Assembly (NCBI GenBank): GCA_950106755.1
Contig: OX467083.1
Location: 20,579,029-20,643,028, forward strand
Direction of reading: 5' to 3'
From: Climacium dendroides
Lineage: Eukaryota; Streptophyta; Bryopsida; Hypnales; Climaciaceae
Length of the DNA: 64,000 bases
The position numbers and the translations under genes were made by a program. Positions 12,519-25,300 of the stretch are shown here, piece after piece. The notes under the pieces were generated by a model. The model did no database searches and was not told the DNA's origin. It saw only the letters and a list, made by a program, of their open reading frames with translations. The number at the start of each line of letters is the position of its first letter. Position 1 is the stretch's first letter.

Positions 12519-13100
12519 TTCTCACCGTCCTCTCCACAACAGAGCCTCGCTCCAACGAACCGATTCAGTTACCAACTCGTCCTTCCAGCTCGATCGCCAT
12601 AACTACAACGAGCCCTCACAACACCAATTTACTCATGGCAAGCGCCATTGCACCGACGCTAGCTGGAAGCCCAGACCTCGGGTGCCAATTGCCAAATCAC
12701 GGCACATGCTTGAAGGCTTTGGCAGCACGCAGACAGAGCAAGACAGAGCACGACAGAGCATTGGAGCCTGTGAGAGTACAACCACTGCAACTGACAATTG
12801 AATCGAAAGCCTTGTTGAGGAACAGAAGAAGGTCCAACTGAGCAGAACGGAAGTGAACGAGAGTGGAACGAGAGCATGGGGGAGAGTTCGTCCGTTAGTG
12901 TGAAAAAGTATAAAGTAATGGCGGGATGGCTATTAAAAGGGCGCACCGGGAGAGAGCCGTTCTTCGATACGAGGCACGTTGATATTCGTGAGTCGGTTCG
13001 GTGGCCTGCCACTGTCAATTCTTCCTTTCTTTTTCTTTTTCTATTTCTTTTCGCTTTCTTGTGAGAGGGCAGGGGACAAAAAAGCCTGCCCGGGGGGGTT
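12519..13100. promoter_or_regulatory. Upstream region of the reticulon gene
   Basis: This stretch is more GC-rich than the desert beyond it and should contain the 5' UTR and promoter of the reticulon gene. A polypyrimidine tract on the plus strand (13022-13060, a purine tract on the gene's own strand) and a G-run near 13091 mark its outer edge. No TATA box is clear enough to call. Confidence 0.4.
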
Positions 13101-16100
13101 TGCATTCCATGACCCGTGTTTGAATTGATGGGTCACTGCCCCCCTCAGTGCGCTTTTTTTAATTGACATGCAATTTCTAATTTAAAACGTAAGGCACGGT
13201 TTGTACCCAACACACCATGGGGCCAAAAAATTGAGAAGTCTCCCTCTTTATCTGCCTTTTTTATTTGTCTTTGAGAAGTCTTCTTTTGGTCATGACCTGT
13301 AGATTGGTATAAACAACTAAGAGGGCATGAAATGGCTAAAAGTAAAAAAAATACACATGGAGATAGATATATAGATATATAATATTAAAAAAAGATACTC
13401 CCTTTGTTCCAAAATGATTTTATATTGGGCTTAAAATTTTGTCCTCAAATGACCATCTTGTATGACATGGGAGAAAGTCCCGAGGAATGAAGTCTTTGCT
13501 AATGTGCACAGTGCCTATACAAAATCTCCCCCTTTATGACAAATTTGGAGGGTTTTTAATAAGAATAGACCATTAGCAAGACATTGATTGTAGACTTTTT
13601 TTTCAATCATCAATACTTGTGAACAGAATCAAAATGAGGTCACTAAAGAGAAGCTTCCACTTGGATGTACTTCAAACTAGAAAGTGACAAGTTAGGAAGC
13701 TACTTTTTATTTGGGGGGGGATGAATTGATGTACTTCAAACTAGAAAGTGACAAGTTAGGAAGCTACTTTTTATTTGGGGGGGGGATGAATTGATGTACT
13801 TCAAACTAGAAAGTGACAAGTTAGGAAACTACTTTTTATTTGGGGGGGGATGAATACAAAACACAAGGGGGCTAGCAACAAGTTTGCAAATCATAAAAGT
13901 GCTCCTAGCCTATGCAAATGTTGAATGGGAGCAATAATGACCAAGTTGCAATTCCAACATGGACTACCTATGTGGACATTATTATTACAAGAAGACAAAA
14001 AAAATCTATAACAACATGAAAACTGAGATAATGATTGGCTAGTAGTGTTTCTTAAAAATGCCCTCCCAAATTCAATTTTCAAGTACTCAAAAAATCACAC
14101 TTCAAAACTAATTTATAACCCAAATTTAGAAGATTGTAGGAGTGCATTGAAATCTTTGTATACATCAAATTATTTTGAAAAGAGGTTCTTTTACCGTAAT
14201 CTTGCCTATTTTGTCTAATAGGAAGATCATTTGGGGATAGAAGTAGCACTTTTTAGAAAAGATCCTTGGAATTCAATGAAAATCCTTTTTAATAAGGTGG
14301 GTTTGACTACAACTCCATGAGATTCAAAATTTAGGGATTTTTATTGCCAGATAGGAAAGAAGTGCACTCCATATCATTGGGCCTTCTTAAAGACCCATGA
14401 CCTCTCATTTCATAATGTAAACCATTTTGTAAAGACTTCTCAATTTTAGCCAAAATCAAAACCTTCAAAAAATTTATCCCTTTACCTTTAGATTGGATGT
14501 AAAGTGGGCCTAAAATGCTTTAGATGGTATACAAAGACAAAATTTGTAAAAAATGAATTTTAGAGGTGTCTCCATAAATGGTTAGAAATACAACATCAAG
14601 TGCAATCGTTTCATATTGATGTGAAAGACTACATTCAATGATTTTGTTCAAGGGAAGCCATTACAAATTTTTATTTTCTAGTGTTAAGAGCTCATGAGGA
14701 TGATCTTTGGGGAATCTCATTATAAATTCTTTTAAATAAATTTTAGATTTTGAGAAGTTATGAATTGTTTATGGTTACACATTTTATGTCTTCAAAGCCC
14801 ATTTTTTGCATGATCTCAATTTTAGATTTTACATGTCAAAAGAGGATAGAATGACATCAATCTCACTTTCATGTTTTGAGTGTCTTTAATAAAAATGATA
14901 ATTTTTCACTCTATAAATATGTGATATTGGTGCGATTTCTTTTCCTAAATGATCCACAACACACCTAGTTTTAAATCTATGATTACCTTTCAATTATTTT
15001 TGATAAAAATCATTAAAACTTTGAATTTTTATTAAATTCAAAACAAACTCAAAGAAGATAAAAAAATCTCCTTGGACATTTTGGGATAAATCACCATCAA
15101 TCAATCTCAACTTGTAATATATCAATTAAAAAAAATCAATTAATTTCACTAATCGTAAAAAAAAGTTATTTTTTTCCTTTGGCCTATAAAAGTTTTACGG
15201 TTCAATTTAAACTATCTCCAAAAATAATTTATTTGCACCAACTTAACCCTTGAAATCATAAGGCCCTTTTTTCAAAAAAACAATCAAAAATGCCATTTCT
15301 ATTGCAAAGAGACAAAAAAAATTATATTAATTGTTTTTTGCATATCTAACCATAAGATTTTGCACTACACTAGTACATGGCAACGTGAGGAAGAAATTTC
15401 AAAAGCTTTCACTATGCAAATTGTAAGATATTTGTGTTTAAAATGAAGAAAGTAGGTTTTTGAGCATATTCCTTGATTAGATTTTTTCACTTTGAATCTT
15501 CTTATCTCAAAACTTTTGAACTAAACATTTGGATTTAAAAAAAATTATGTTGAAGATTTGAATAGGCAATCTTGAGAAAAAATCCCCCCCCCCATTTTTT
15601 TTAATAAATTATTAGGTAGAAGTTGGTACAAGATTGAAGGATAAACTAAATCTATAGTAGCTTTAAGATGGGATTGAAATACACTAAATAAATTCCAACA
15701 ATGAGATTGTTCTAGCAAGCATATTTAACTCTACAAATTCTTTTTTTGAATTGTAAAAATTAAGTTTAGAAACAAACCCAACATGCTATTTTCTTAAGAA
15801 GTTTTTACAGTTGATTGCTCACAAAAGAAAAAGCTTCATAACTATCACATCACTAATTTATCCAAATGGAATGGATAAAAACTTTCCATATAGGAAAAAT
15901 ATAATCTACGAGCAAAAAATAATTCTAAAAGATATTTTAATTTTTTTGTTACATGGTCAAAAACCTACTTTCTTCATTTTACAATTTTGCCACCCATTTT
16001 GAGCTTATTATGGCATAACTTTTTCCCTTAAGCTTCAATTAAAATAAAAATTATATTTCCATAAATCTAATTTGATTTATCTTAAAAAAATTCAAAAAAT

Positions 16101-18600
16101 CAACTCAAAAATTGAGTTTACACAAGCCTATCCGATAATGGAGCTTTGAGAGTTAAAAGATTGAAGATTATTTCTACCAAGTATATATGATTCTTTCCTG
16201 ATTATTTTTTCAATTACTACCAATTGGATTCTTCTCATTTTGGATAGAATAGAAAGATTATTTATTGTTTAATGTGTGAAAATACTCTTGATTTTAGAAT
16301 TTGTGTCGTTTCTATATGAAAATAGTACAATTACGACACATGATATTTGCAAAAAATATTGTGCACTACTTATTAATATATAGGAAAAGAATTCCTCCTC
16401 TTTGAAGGTAAGTCCTTGTACATCTTGGGCATATAATACATGTAATTCTTATACAATTTTAGTATACCTTCTTGAAACTAAAATCACAATAGTTATCTAA
16501 TTTCACATGAAACATGTAGAAAAAAAATTAGTATAGATTGTATCTACAATCTTATATTTCACTCTTAGAAGAAAAAATAAGTACTAAAATATAGCAATAA
16601 ATACATTGTTGAATTGAAAATTCAACAAGTAACACCTTTCATTTGGAGGTCATTTCCATATCTAAACCTTATCATATTTCAAATCCTGCACCTTATATAT
16701 ACCATTTTGCAACTTCTTAAACATGTAGGAGGTGCAATAATGATTTAAATTAAAAGTGTCACGTGTTATTGAATCTAGCTAAATATGAATACAAATTTTT
16801 ATAATTATGTAACCTAAACCAATCTACAAGAAGCAAACAGCCCATGATAGACACCTAGGGAATGATCTATTACAATCTTGCATAAAACCATGATAAAAAA
16901 ATTTCAATAAATGAAATTTGGATTACATTAAATTGAATTAATTAGTGGTCACAATCAATGTCTTGGATGATGATGATGGAATGATTAGTAACAACAATAG
17001 GAACTTCCACCTTCTAACTATAAATTCATCATAGGATATGACTTTTTAGGCCTTCACGTTGTGGCCATTTTAGGAAATATTGTGATTTCTTTACTAGGTG
17101 AATAAGATGACCATTATGGTTACACTTTTTGTTGATTTGGGGTTAATCTAAAGACTCTCATAGGCCAATTGGCCACTACATTTAAAAAATTCATTAAAAA
17201 ATTCATACTTTATTAAAAAAAATTCATCTATTCTCTCCATTTCTCACAATTGTCTTTGCGTAGAAAAAATTTAATATTTTCAAAAATGCCATTAGGACAA
17301 ACTAATCAATCGATTTATCATAGATTGGTCTATCTTATACATCAATTCATGCACTTGGTATGTCAAATCCCAAAAGAAACATGCTAAAACCTTGGAGGCT
17401 TCTAAAACCTCCAAGGGTTAATTTTCATATCTTCCCCACTTTAAAAAAAAAAAAATGGACAATTCACATTGATAGAATGGAACAGAACACATAACCAGAG
17501 GACGAGTTCTAGGCAAACTTTTTTAGCTTTTCAACAACTCAATTTAAAAGGAAACTAAAATCTTCCCCATTTCTAGACACATGAAACAGCTAACATGCTA
17601 ACATGTAAGTTACATCCATAACACGACAAAATTAAAGCTTCTAAATCATGTTAAAAATTGAATTACAAACGATCAATTTAATTTAAAATAAGTACAAAAG
17701 CTAATTTAGTTTATGTAGAACTTTAATTTAATTTTTGTAAAAGGCTTATTTTACAAAGATTACAAACATTCATCGTGTCATCATCACTATGTGTACATCT
17801 TCTAAATCTTCCACCCTTCATAATTTTTGCATATAGTATCCATCCATTAAATTAGGTTGTTTGTTTTGTTTTGTTTGTTTGTTACGGTGAGATTTCATGG
17901 ATTGTGCATCTTCTTGTCGCATTCTTGGTACTGTCGAAAAGACCTCTGCAAGGAGAGGTGCATGGGTTTTGTTTCATGGTGTTTTGACTTATGGTATGAA
18001 ATTTCAAAGTTTTTTATAAATTAAAAATCTCAAAAATTACTTTTACTTTGGCAATTACTATGGCAATGGCATATGACACACTAGTCTAGATGTTGTGTTT
18101 GGTGTTGGTGTTGGAGTCTCCTTTCACTTGCCAACAAGAAAATATGGAGATTTAACCATTTTAGTAGCAATAGTAATTAGGCACATCAGCAAAAAGTGAA
18201 AGTTTTGGAGTATATCCACTTTTTGCAACATTTTGGTTCACCATCATGTAGTGGAAGAGATGCATCATGCATCTCCAATTGTATAGAATAAAGTAGGTCC
18301 CCCAATGTGCCATCCATCATCACTCTTTGTACATCTTCAAAATCAATATGTACTTCTAAGTATGTGAAAGAAACGATTTGAAAACATCTACCATATTTTT
18401 TTGACCCTTCTTTTCGCATAAGGTAGTCCGCTCTCAAAGTAACCATTTAAGCTTACTTAACTCACCATTGGTAGTAATAGATATTTCAAGCAACATGTCA
18501 CCCTTTCCTAGATAAAAGTTGCATTTAAAACATGGCGGCTTTTACAACAGACTACTTTATAGTATCCAAATGTTGCATTTTTTGGTGCATTGGAACCTCC
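13100..18600. other. AT-rich gene desert
   Basis: I see no gene. The sequence is strongly AT-rich with homopolymer runs. Around 15250-15360 it resembles 36640-36720 in the same orientation, which suggests dispersed, decayed repeats. A short inverted pair containing the string AAGAAAGTAGGTTTTTGA lies near 15445 and 15960. Confidence 0.5.
13664..13855. repeat. Three-copy 64-65 bp tandem repeat with G-tracts
   Basis: Units start at 13664, 13728 and 13793 with GATGTACTTCAAACTAGAAA and are nearly identical. Each carries TTATTTGGGGGGGG; the G-run is 8, 9 and 8 bases. The first two units end in GATGAATT, which leads directly into the next copy. One substitution (GGAAGC to GGAAAC) marks the third copy. 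Confidence 0.9.
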
Positions 18601-18623
18601 TTTCACTTATCAACAAGGAAATT

Positions 18624-18891
18624 CACAAAGTTCCCCCCCTACGGTTTGTCAACAATTATTATGTGGTTATCGTTGTTTCATGGATCCACATGTTAATTAC
18701 AATTTGTTGCATCATTATGATGCATTACTTTGCATCGTTATGATGCAATTGCAAGTAATGCATTGTACGATGCGATAACAATGCGAAGTAATGATTTATA
18801 ATGATGTGATAAATTGTAATTAACGTACGAACCCATGAAATAATGATAACTACATGATAATGTCAACAAACCGTAGGGTCTAAACTTTGTG
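18624..18891. mobile_element. Short foldback or MITE-like inverted repeat
   Basis: The ends read CACAAAGTTC at 18624 and its near complement (AAACTTTGTG) at 18891. Inside them lie CTACGGTTTGT and ACAAACCGTAG. The arms, about 120 bases each, stay complementary towards a centre near 18745 made of ATGATGCA-type repeats. No coding capacity is visible and I could not settle a target-site duplication. Confidence 0.6.
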
Positions 18892-19320
18892 ATGCAATCT
18901 TCAAATAGTAACAAGGCACCCACAGTAACACAAAGTGTCTGTCTATCATAGTTTGAGGTGCCCACCTTACATGATCTTGTTATTCAACTATGATCATGTA
19001 CAGTCTATCAAAATCCAAGAATATTTTTAAAATTTAAAATTTAAATTTTTTTTGGCACAAATGAACCAAGAATATTTTATTTTTGTTTTATTTTTTAAAA
19101 AATGAGGCACAAATGAATCAAGAATGTTTTATTTAAAAAAAATTGGCACAAATGAACCAAAGAATATTTGTGCCAAAGGCTGTGAGCAACTCATGAGGCT
19201 GTGAGCAACTCTGCCAAAGCGCTGGAAATTCTGGACTGTGAGCAGACTGAGTGATTGAGTGACAGACAGACCAGACAGAAGTAAACTAACAAGGGAGTGA
19301 CAAGTGGGTCAGGCTTGCAT

Positions 19321-19365
19321 GGACTTAAAAACTTATAGTAATAATAATAATAAATAATAATAAGA
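19321..19365. repeat. TAA microsatellite
   Basis: An imperfect AAT/TAA trinucleotide run interrupted by single bases. A short GC-richer stretch around it (19180-19520) contains no gene I recognise. Confidence 0.7.
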
Positions 19366-19577
19366 TCAGGAAGGGTTAGCATGATTGGGATTAAAAAAAT
19401 AATTTAATAAGCCTATGCAAGCTCAGAGTTGGCGGGCACGGCAGAACGAAGGGATGTAAGTAAATTGCTCAGAAACTGTTCCCACCCACTGAGTTGACTT
19501 CACTTCTTCACAAATCCACGTAGAGTAGGAAGTCTATATACCATATAGTATGGTTCAGTAATAGTATGGCGCATTGC

Positions 19578-22310
19578 TAAGTTAACCCATAAAGGATGAC
19601 GCGGGTGACTTTGGAAAGCATCATTTTTTTTATGACTGTGTGAAGCATTGGGTTAAAAAATTGTAAAAGCACTCATTACAAACTCCTGTAGAAGACCTCC
19701 CCTTTTCTTACAAAGATTCTGAGGATGAATACGGTTGCACTTCTGTCCTACATAGAGAGATCCTTTGTCATCCATCGGACGCAAAAACATCCGCCTTGAC
19801 GTTTGAGGGTTAAGCTTGTAGGTAGCAAGCTCTAAAATAGCATAGGCTCTAAAACCGCCGACATCCTCAAATGTGCACTCTATGTACATGTTTCTTTTTT
19901 CATAGCCTTCAGCAATGTACAAACCGTGTACATTTCAGAAAGTGGACGATTTTAGAGCCCTATGCCATTCCAACTTCAAAATTTCATAACTAATTCCACA
20001 AAGCTTCAAAACATATGAAACGACTTGGGTTAGATGCCAATTCCAGTTTTCTTTTAAGGAAATTTGCTGAAAATTAATTATTTCAAGAAGATTCAACTCT
20101 CCAAACAAAATTCAGTTTCAGGGCGATTTCTGGACGTGTTAAGTTGCTTCTTAATCAACAGCTGAGCTGCTCTGATGATTCTCCAGCAAACCTGTCAACT
20201 GACTGAAGTGCATTTATTTATCATCCATGATTGGCAATAATAAGTGATGCATTCTATTCCCTAGTCACCACACATGCCTGCTAAGGTACTAGTAACTTAC
20301 TAAATGGCCAGGGCTGCAAGTTCGGGGGTTCCAATGGCCGGGGGAAATCGGGCGGCCGCTAGTGGAACCCTCAACCCTTAACCCCTAAGACCTGTTTTGA
20401 GCTTCTTGGAATTTGCTCTAAACTGAACAAAATGTCAACATTTTGATAACTTGCATCAACTTTTTTTGGATTCGTAACCGTACAAATTCAAATTAGACAT
20501 GTTAGAGATTTCATAGGAAAGGACTACACAACAATGTCACTTATGGAGTGAAAGATTATAATGTTTGATCATGAGGGTGTTAAAACTATGAAAATTTGTC
20601 AACTTTCTTTTTGCATGTCAAGTCTAAAAAATTGGTCACCAAAAAAACACGAGGTTCAAGGGCTTAACATGTACAACCCCAATCAATTTATGGCTTCTTA
20701 AAATCTACTCTATATATTTTTTTAAATGAATTTTGAATGTGATTTTTTCTCCAAGATTTGGTGTATTTGAGGCTCATTTCCAAGAGCTCTCAACACTATC
20801 GGAAGTCAAGATTGCAATGGGTACCCTTGCACAAAATCATGAATAGAAAAATCACTATCATTTATTTTCAAAATCAGATTTTTGATGCTAAAATTAGATT
20901 TCAAGAAAAACTTTCTATAAATATAAACTACTAAAAATAGTCTTGGTCAAGTTTTATTTAACTTCAAAGTTTTGCAAACACTAGATTTTAGTACCTCGGG
21001 CATTTAGGGATTAACCTTTAATCCCTAAATGCCTCAGGTGCCAAATTCTGGTGTTGATAATACTTTGAAGTTAAATAATATCCAATTAAGTTTCTATTTT
21101 TAGTACTTTATATTTTCAACAAATTCTTTTTAAAGTCTAGTTACAATATCAAAATTTTGATTTTGAAAATGAATGATAGTGATTTTTCTATTCACAATTT
21201 TGTGCAAGGGTACCCATTGCAATCTTGACTTCCCGTAGTGTTGAGAGCTCTTGGAAATGAGCCTCAAATACACCAAATTTTGGAGAAAAAATCACATTCA
21301 AAATTCATTTAAAAAAATTATAGAGTAGATTTAAGAAGCCATAAATTGATTGGGGTTGTACATGTTAAGCCCTTGAACCTCGTGTTTTTTGTTGACCAAT
21401 TTTTTAGATTTGACATGCAAAAAGAAAGTTGACAGATTTTCATAGTTTTAACACCCTCATGATCAAACATTATAATCTTTCACTCCAGTGATATTGTTGT
21501 GTTTTATTTTCTTATGAGATCTCTAACATGCCTAGTTTGAATTTGTACGGTTATAAATCCAAAAAAGTTGATGCAAGTTATCAAAATGTTGGCATTTTGT
21601 TCAATTTAGAGCAAATTCCAAGAAGCTCATAACAGGTCTTGGGCATTTAAGGGTTAAATGTCGGAATGTCAAGGCAGACATCTAGCATCTAGTGGATGAC
21701 AAAGAATCTCTCCACATAGGACAGAAGTGCAACTATTCATCTTCAAAATTTTATATGGAAAGGAGAGATCTTCTACAATACTTTGACTTTTGCAATTTTT
21801 TAAGCCAATGATCCGTATCGTCATGAAAACTAATGATTTCCAAGGTCACCTTGTTGTCCTTCAAGGGTTAAACGTTGACGAGGACATTTGGTGTCTAGTG
21901 GATGACAAAAATTCCGTTTAGTAAAATAGAAGTGTACAATTCATCTTCATAGTTTTGTTGTGAAAAGAGGAGGTCTTTTATAGTAATATGACTTCAAATG
22001 AGTGGTTTTGTAATTTCATAAGCAAATGATTCACACGGTAATAAAAGGAATGATTTCCATGGTCATTAGTTTGTCCTTCAAGGGTTAAATGTCGATGAAG
22101 TCATTTTTTGTCTAATGGATGACAAAGAACCCTTATAATAGAAAAAAGTGCAACTATTCATCCTCGGAATTTTGTTGTAAAAAAGAGAGGTCTTTTATTA
22201 TAGTTTGACTTCCAATAGATGCTTTTGCAATTTTTAAGTGAATGATTCACATGATAACCAAAAGGATGCTTTCTATGGTCACTAGTTCATCCTTTAAAGG
22301 TTAAAGCTAG
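19578..22310. mobile_element. Compound foldback element: 1.3-kb hairpin flanked by 216-bp repeat units
   Basis: The core (20370-21657) is a near-perfect inverted repeat with arms of about 630 bases meeting at a small palindrome near 21000-21045. Outside the right arm lie three diverged tandem units of about 216 bases, whose boundary motif CCTTCAAGGGTTAAA recurs at 21859, 22075 and, altered, 22291. One unit in the opposite orientation lies at 19578-19815, separated from the left arm by about 555 bases of unrelated sequence. No open frame encodes a transposase. The organisation resembles plant foldback transposons, but the family cannot be named from sequence alone. Confidence 0.7.
19816..20369. 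repeat. Insert between foldback unit and hairpin arm, with a dispersed repeat
   Basis: This block breaks the symmetry of the compound element. Its part at 19970-20115 is clearly related, in inverted orientation, to 35395-35548; both contain the string GGGTTAGATGCCAATTCCA on one strand or the other. The right end (20320-20365) is locally GC-rich and contains a NotI-like GCGGCCGC. I see no gene. Confidence 0.6.
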
Positions 22311-25300
22311 GCCGTGGAAGTGGGAAAAAATTCGTTGCATTTTGAAAACAAAAAGGTGTAAAAACAAAAGGAAATTTGGAGGGCGCAAAATCAATTGGTG
22401 CCCCACAAAAATTGGAGGATATTTTAACCGTCTCCTTACAATACTTGTTGGATTATAATTGCTATGGAATGGTATTCACTAGTTGATATCCAAGCAAGGT
22501 GAGGAATATAGTATCTAAGGTAGACAAAGTATCGATTGGGAGGGAATCATATGGGAGGGTATCCATTTAGGTTGGGTGGGTTAGAGTTCTTCATTTGTTG
22601 CTACTAGCAAGTACTATCATATTTCCACCTCAGTCAGTCTTTGATGTTGCCACTCTTGCTCCCACTTTTGCTTGTCCAAGTGTTATTTGATTAAGAGTTG
22701 TAGAATTTAGATTCTTCTTATTTCAATTACAAGCCTATGAGAAGAATTTTTAACTTTTAAGGAAGAATATTTCTAATGCATTTTCATGTCTAAAAGGCAA
22801 AGGAGCATGTGTGATATGCTATTTAGGACAAGATCTACTAGAGACATGGTGGACATGTATGGATCCATTTTTTTTCTTCCATAACAAGGAACTCAACAAT
22901 ATTGAAAAAACAAATATAAACTAGAAAAAGTCTTGGTATGATTAATATAATTGGTGGAATTCAATTGCAACTTAGAGAGGTTTTTTTTGGAAGATTTGTA
23001 AAGAGGATGGAGGTAAGTTTGTATATGCCACTCAAGGGTTGACAAATATTAGGATTTTAGCATTACTCAACCATAGTAAAATACAAAATACAAAAAATTA
23101 ACAAAAAATTGATTGGGGCCAAGCATGAGGATAAAAAATCCTTTAAAAAAGACTATTGTAGCTGCAAACCTTGGTTGTGATGAAGCAATGCTATCCCTTA
23201 ATAAATAAGAGTTGCCTAATTTATAAAAAAGGAAGAAAATTCTCCCTTTTTCACAAGTCTCAAAGTTTTTTATGATCTTTTTTTTTGCAAAGCTTCCGTC
23301 ATTGAACAACTTTATTATATTGAAAAAGCTTGGGCTGAAATGTTCTTTGGTCTCTCTTCCATCATTCAAATGAAACTTTGGGATAGTATTAGAGATTCCA
23401 AGTTCTTTGGTTTAATTGATGAATTTGCTAATGTTTTTTTGTTAAAGGGCACATTATAATTTTTGCAACTAATTTAGAGGTTACACTAGAAGAAAACTGC
23501 ATTTTACTTGTTAAGAGTTGCGTTTTACTTGTCAAAACTGCGTTGTACTAGACAAAAACTGCGTTTTACTCAACATGAAAGTATGGAATTTGTTTTTGTT
23601 GAGTTTTCCCTTCATAATGCAAAATTCTGCATTCCAATGTTTCAACGTAGAATTTGACTAGTAAAATGCAGATTTTTGGCAAGTAAAACATAGAATTTTG
23701 TGTTGGAATGCAAAATTTTGCATCACAAAGGGAGAACTCAACAAAACCAATTCCATACTTTTCTGTTGATTAAAACACAATTTTTGTCAAGTACGATGCA
23801 GCTTATTTCTAGTGTTAGTTAGCCTATTATGTGTTTCTTGGATTTATTATGGACTAAGGATGGAAAAAATGATTTTTGAGATGATTGGTGACAAATTTTA
23901 TCTCACAATAATACACACCTACTATGCAATTCATTAAAGTTATGGTAGGAAGAGTAATTGACTAAACGTTGAGCTTTTTCCTTCTTGCATGAAGGTAGTG
24001 AGATATATTATCTAAATGCCAAAGAGATTGATGCATAGAATAGGAGGATTCTCTAAAATTGTGATATCAATATCTAACTCATATCAAATCTAATTTGAAT
24101 AAAATTGCAAGCACCAAACATCAAGGGATTTGTGGTATTGTCTTGAGGTAAGCCTGGAACATTTGATGGAAAGTTAGGCTATGAGGAAGACATGCACCAA
24201 TTGTCTAAGACTAGGATGCATATGTATTGTGCAAAACCATAGAGAAGATACAAAGTCTTTTAACAAGGGTAAGTTAATGGATAGGGGTTTCCAAAGTAGA
24301 ATCCGTAGCAATACAACTATTTCAAGTTGTTGTACTAACATTACAAAAGATACATTAGGATCCTTCTATAACAAGCCTAAGAAGTATAAATGTAGGGAAC
24401 CCTTCAAATCCAAAATCTAATTATGAAAGATTTACAACATTTTAAAGCCATTGCCAAGTTAAACGAGTCCTATTAGAAACTATAAAATACAATGTTAAGA
24501 AACATAAATTGAATTACAGATAGAAACAAAAATTTGAAATAGAATAGTTTAAAAATATGAATGTAAAGATCTATAGAACACTTAGTCATTCACTTGTGCT
24601 TTAGACTTGTAAAAGATCTATCATAGTTAACCCTTCACCGCCTAGCTAGAGTTGGCGTCAGTGACACGCTTTGACACACTGTTGGGGAAAATCATCGCCC
24701 AAATTCAAAGTTGGGCAGAATTTCACAAATTTGGTGTACACAACAGGCAAGGAGGCATAGGCAACGTGACATGTCAGAGAAAAATCAGCAACGAGTGACC
24801 ACAAATGATGAATTTTGCTCTTGATGAAGATGGAATTGTTGACGCTTATTTTTTTCCCTAGTATTGCAGTATGATTGGGAGCAATTGTAGACAACAAAGA
24901 CCTCGCTTGCACCCAAGCGTATGAGGGATTCATGCAGACTAGAAAAGTCACTAGATGGTGAAAAAATTAGCAAAAACAACTCGGAAATCACAAAATGTGA
25001 GTAAGTAGAAGTTGTGTCGTTGTAGAAAGTTGACCGGGGTGACCGGAAGGAGGTCGCCGGTGCCACAAGGTACAACTGGTATACACTGAGTGGGTGGAGC
25101 GAGGTGTAGGGCACTAAAATTTTGGTTGACCGTAAGCATCGACAGGACAACACCAAAAATACAAGCACAAGATTCAACAGTGCCCATGCAAGATTTTGCG
25201 TCAGCAGTTGCCACAATCTGAGACTTGGGGATCCAAACAATTGTGGGACCAAGATTTTCCATGTCTAATATTATCAAAAGATGTTGCTTTTTCCAAAGTG

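Noticed and set aside
11812..12841. Long plus-strand open frames (172 and 326 codons) opposite the reticulon
   Set aside because: They mirror the GC-rich first reticulon exon on the other strand and show no protein-like motif.
13396..13410. TACTCCCTTTGTTCC, resembling a Stowaway-type MITE end
   Set aside because: No complementary partner end or TA duplication found nearby; probably chance or a solo relic.
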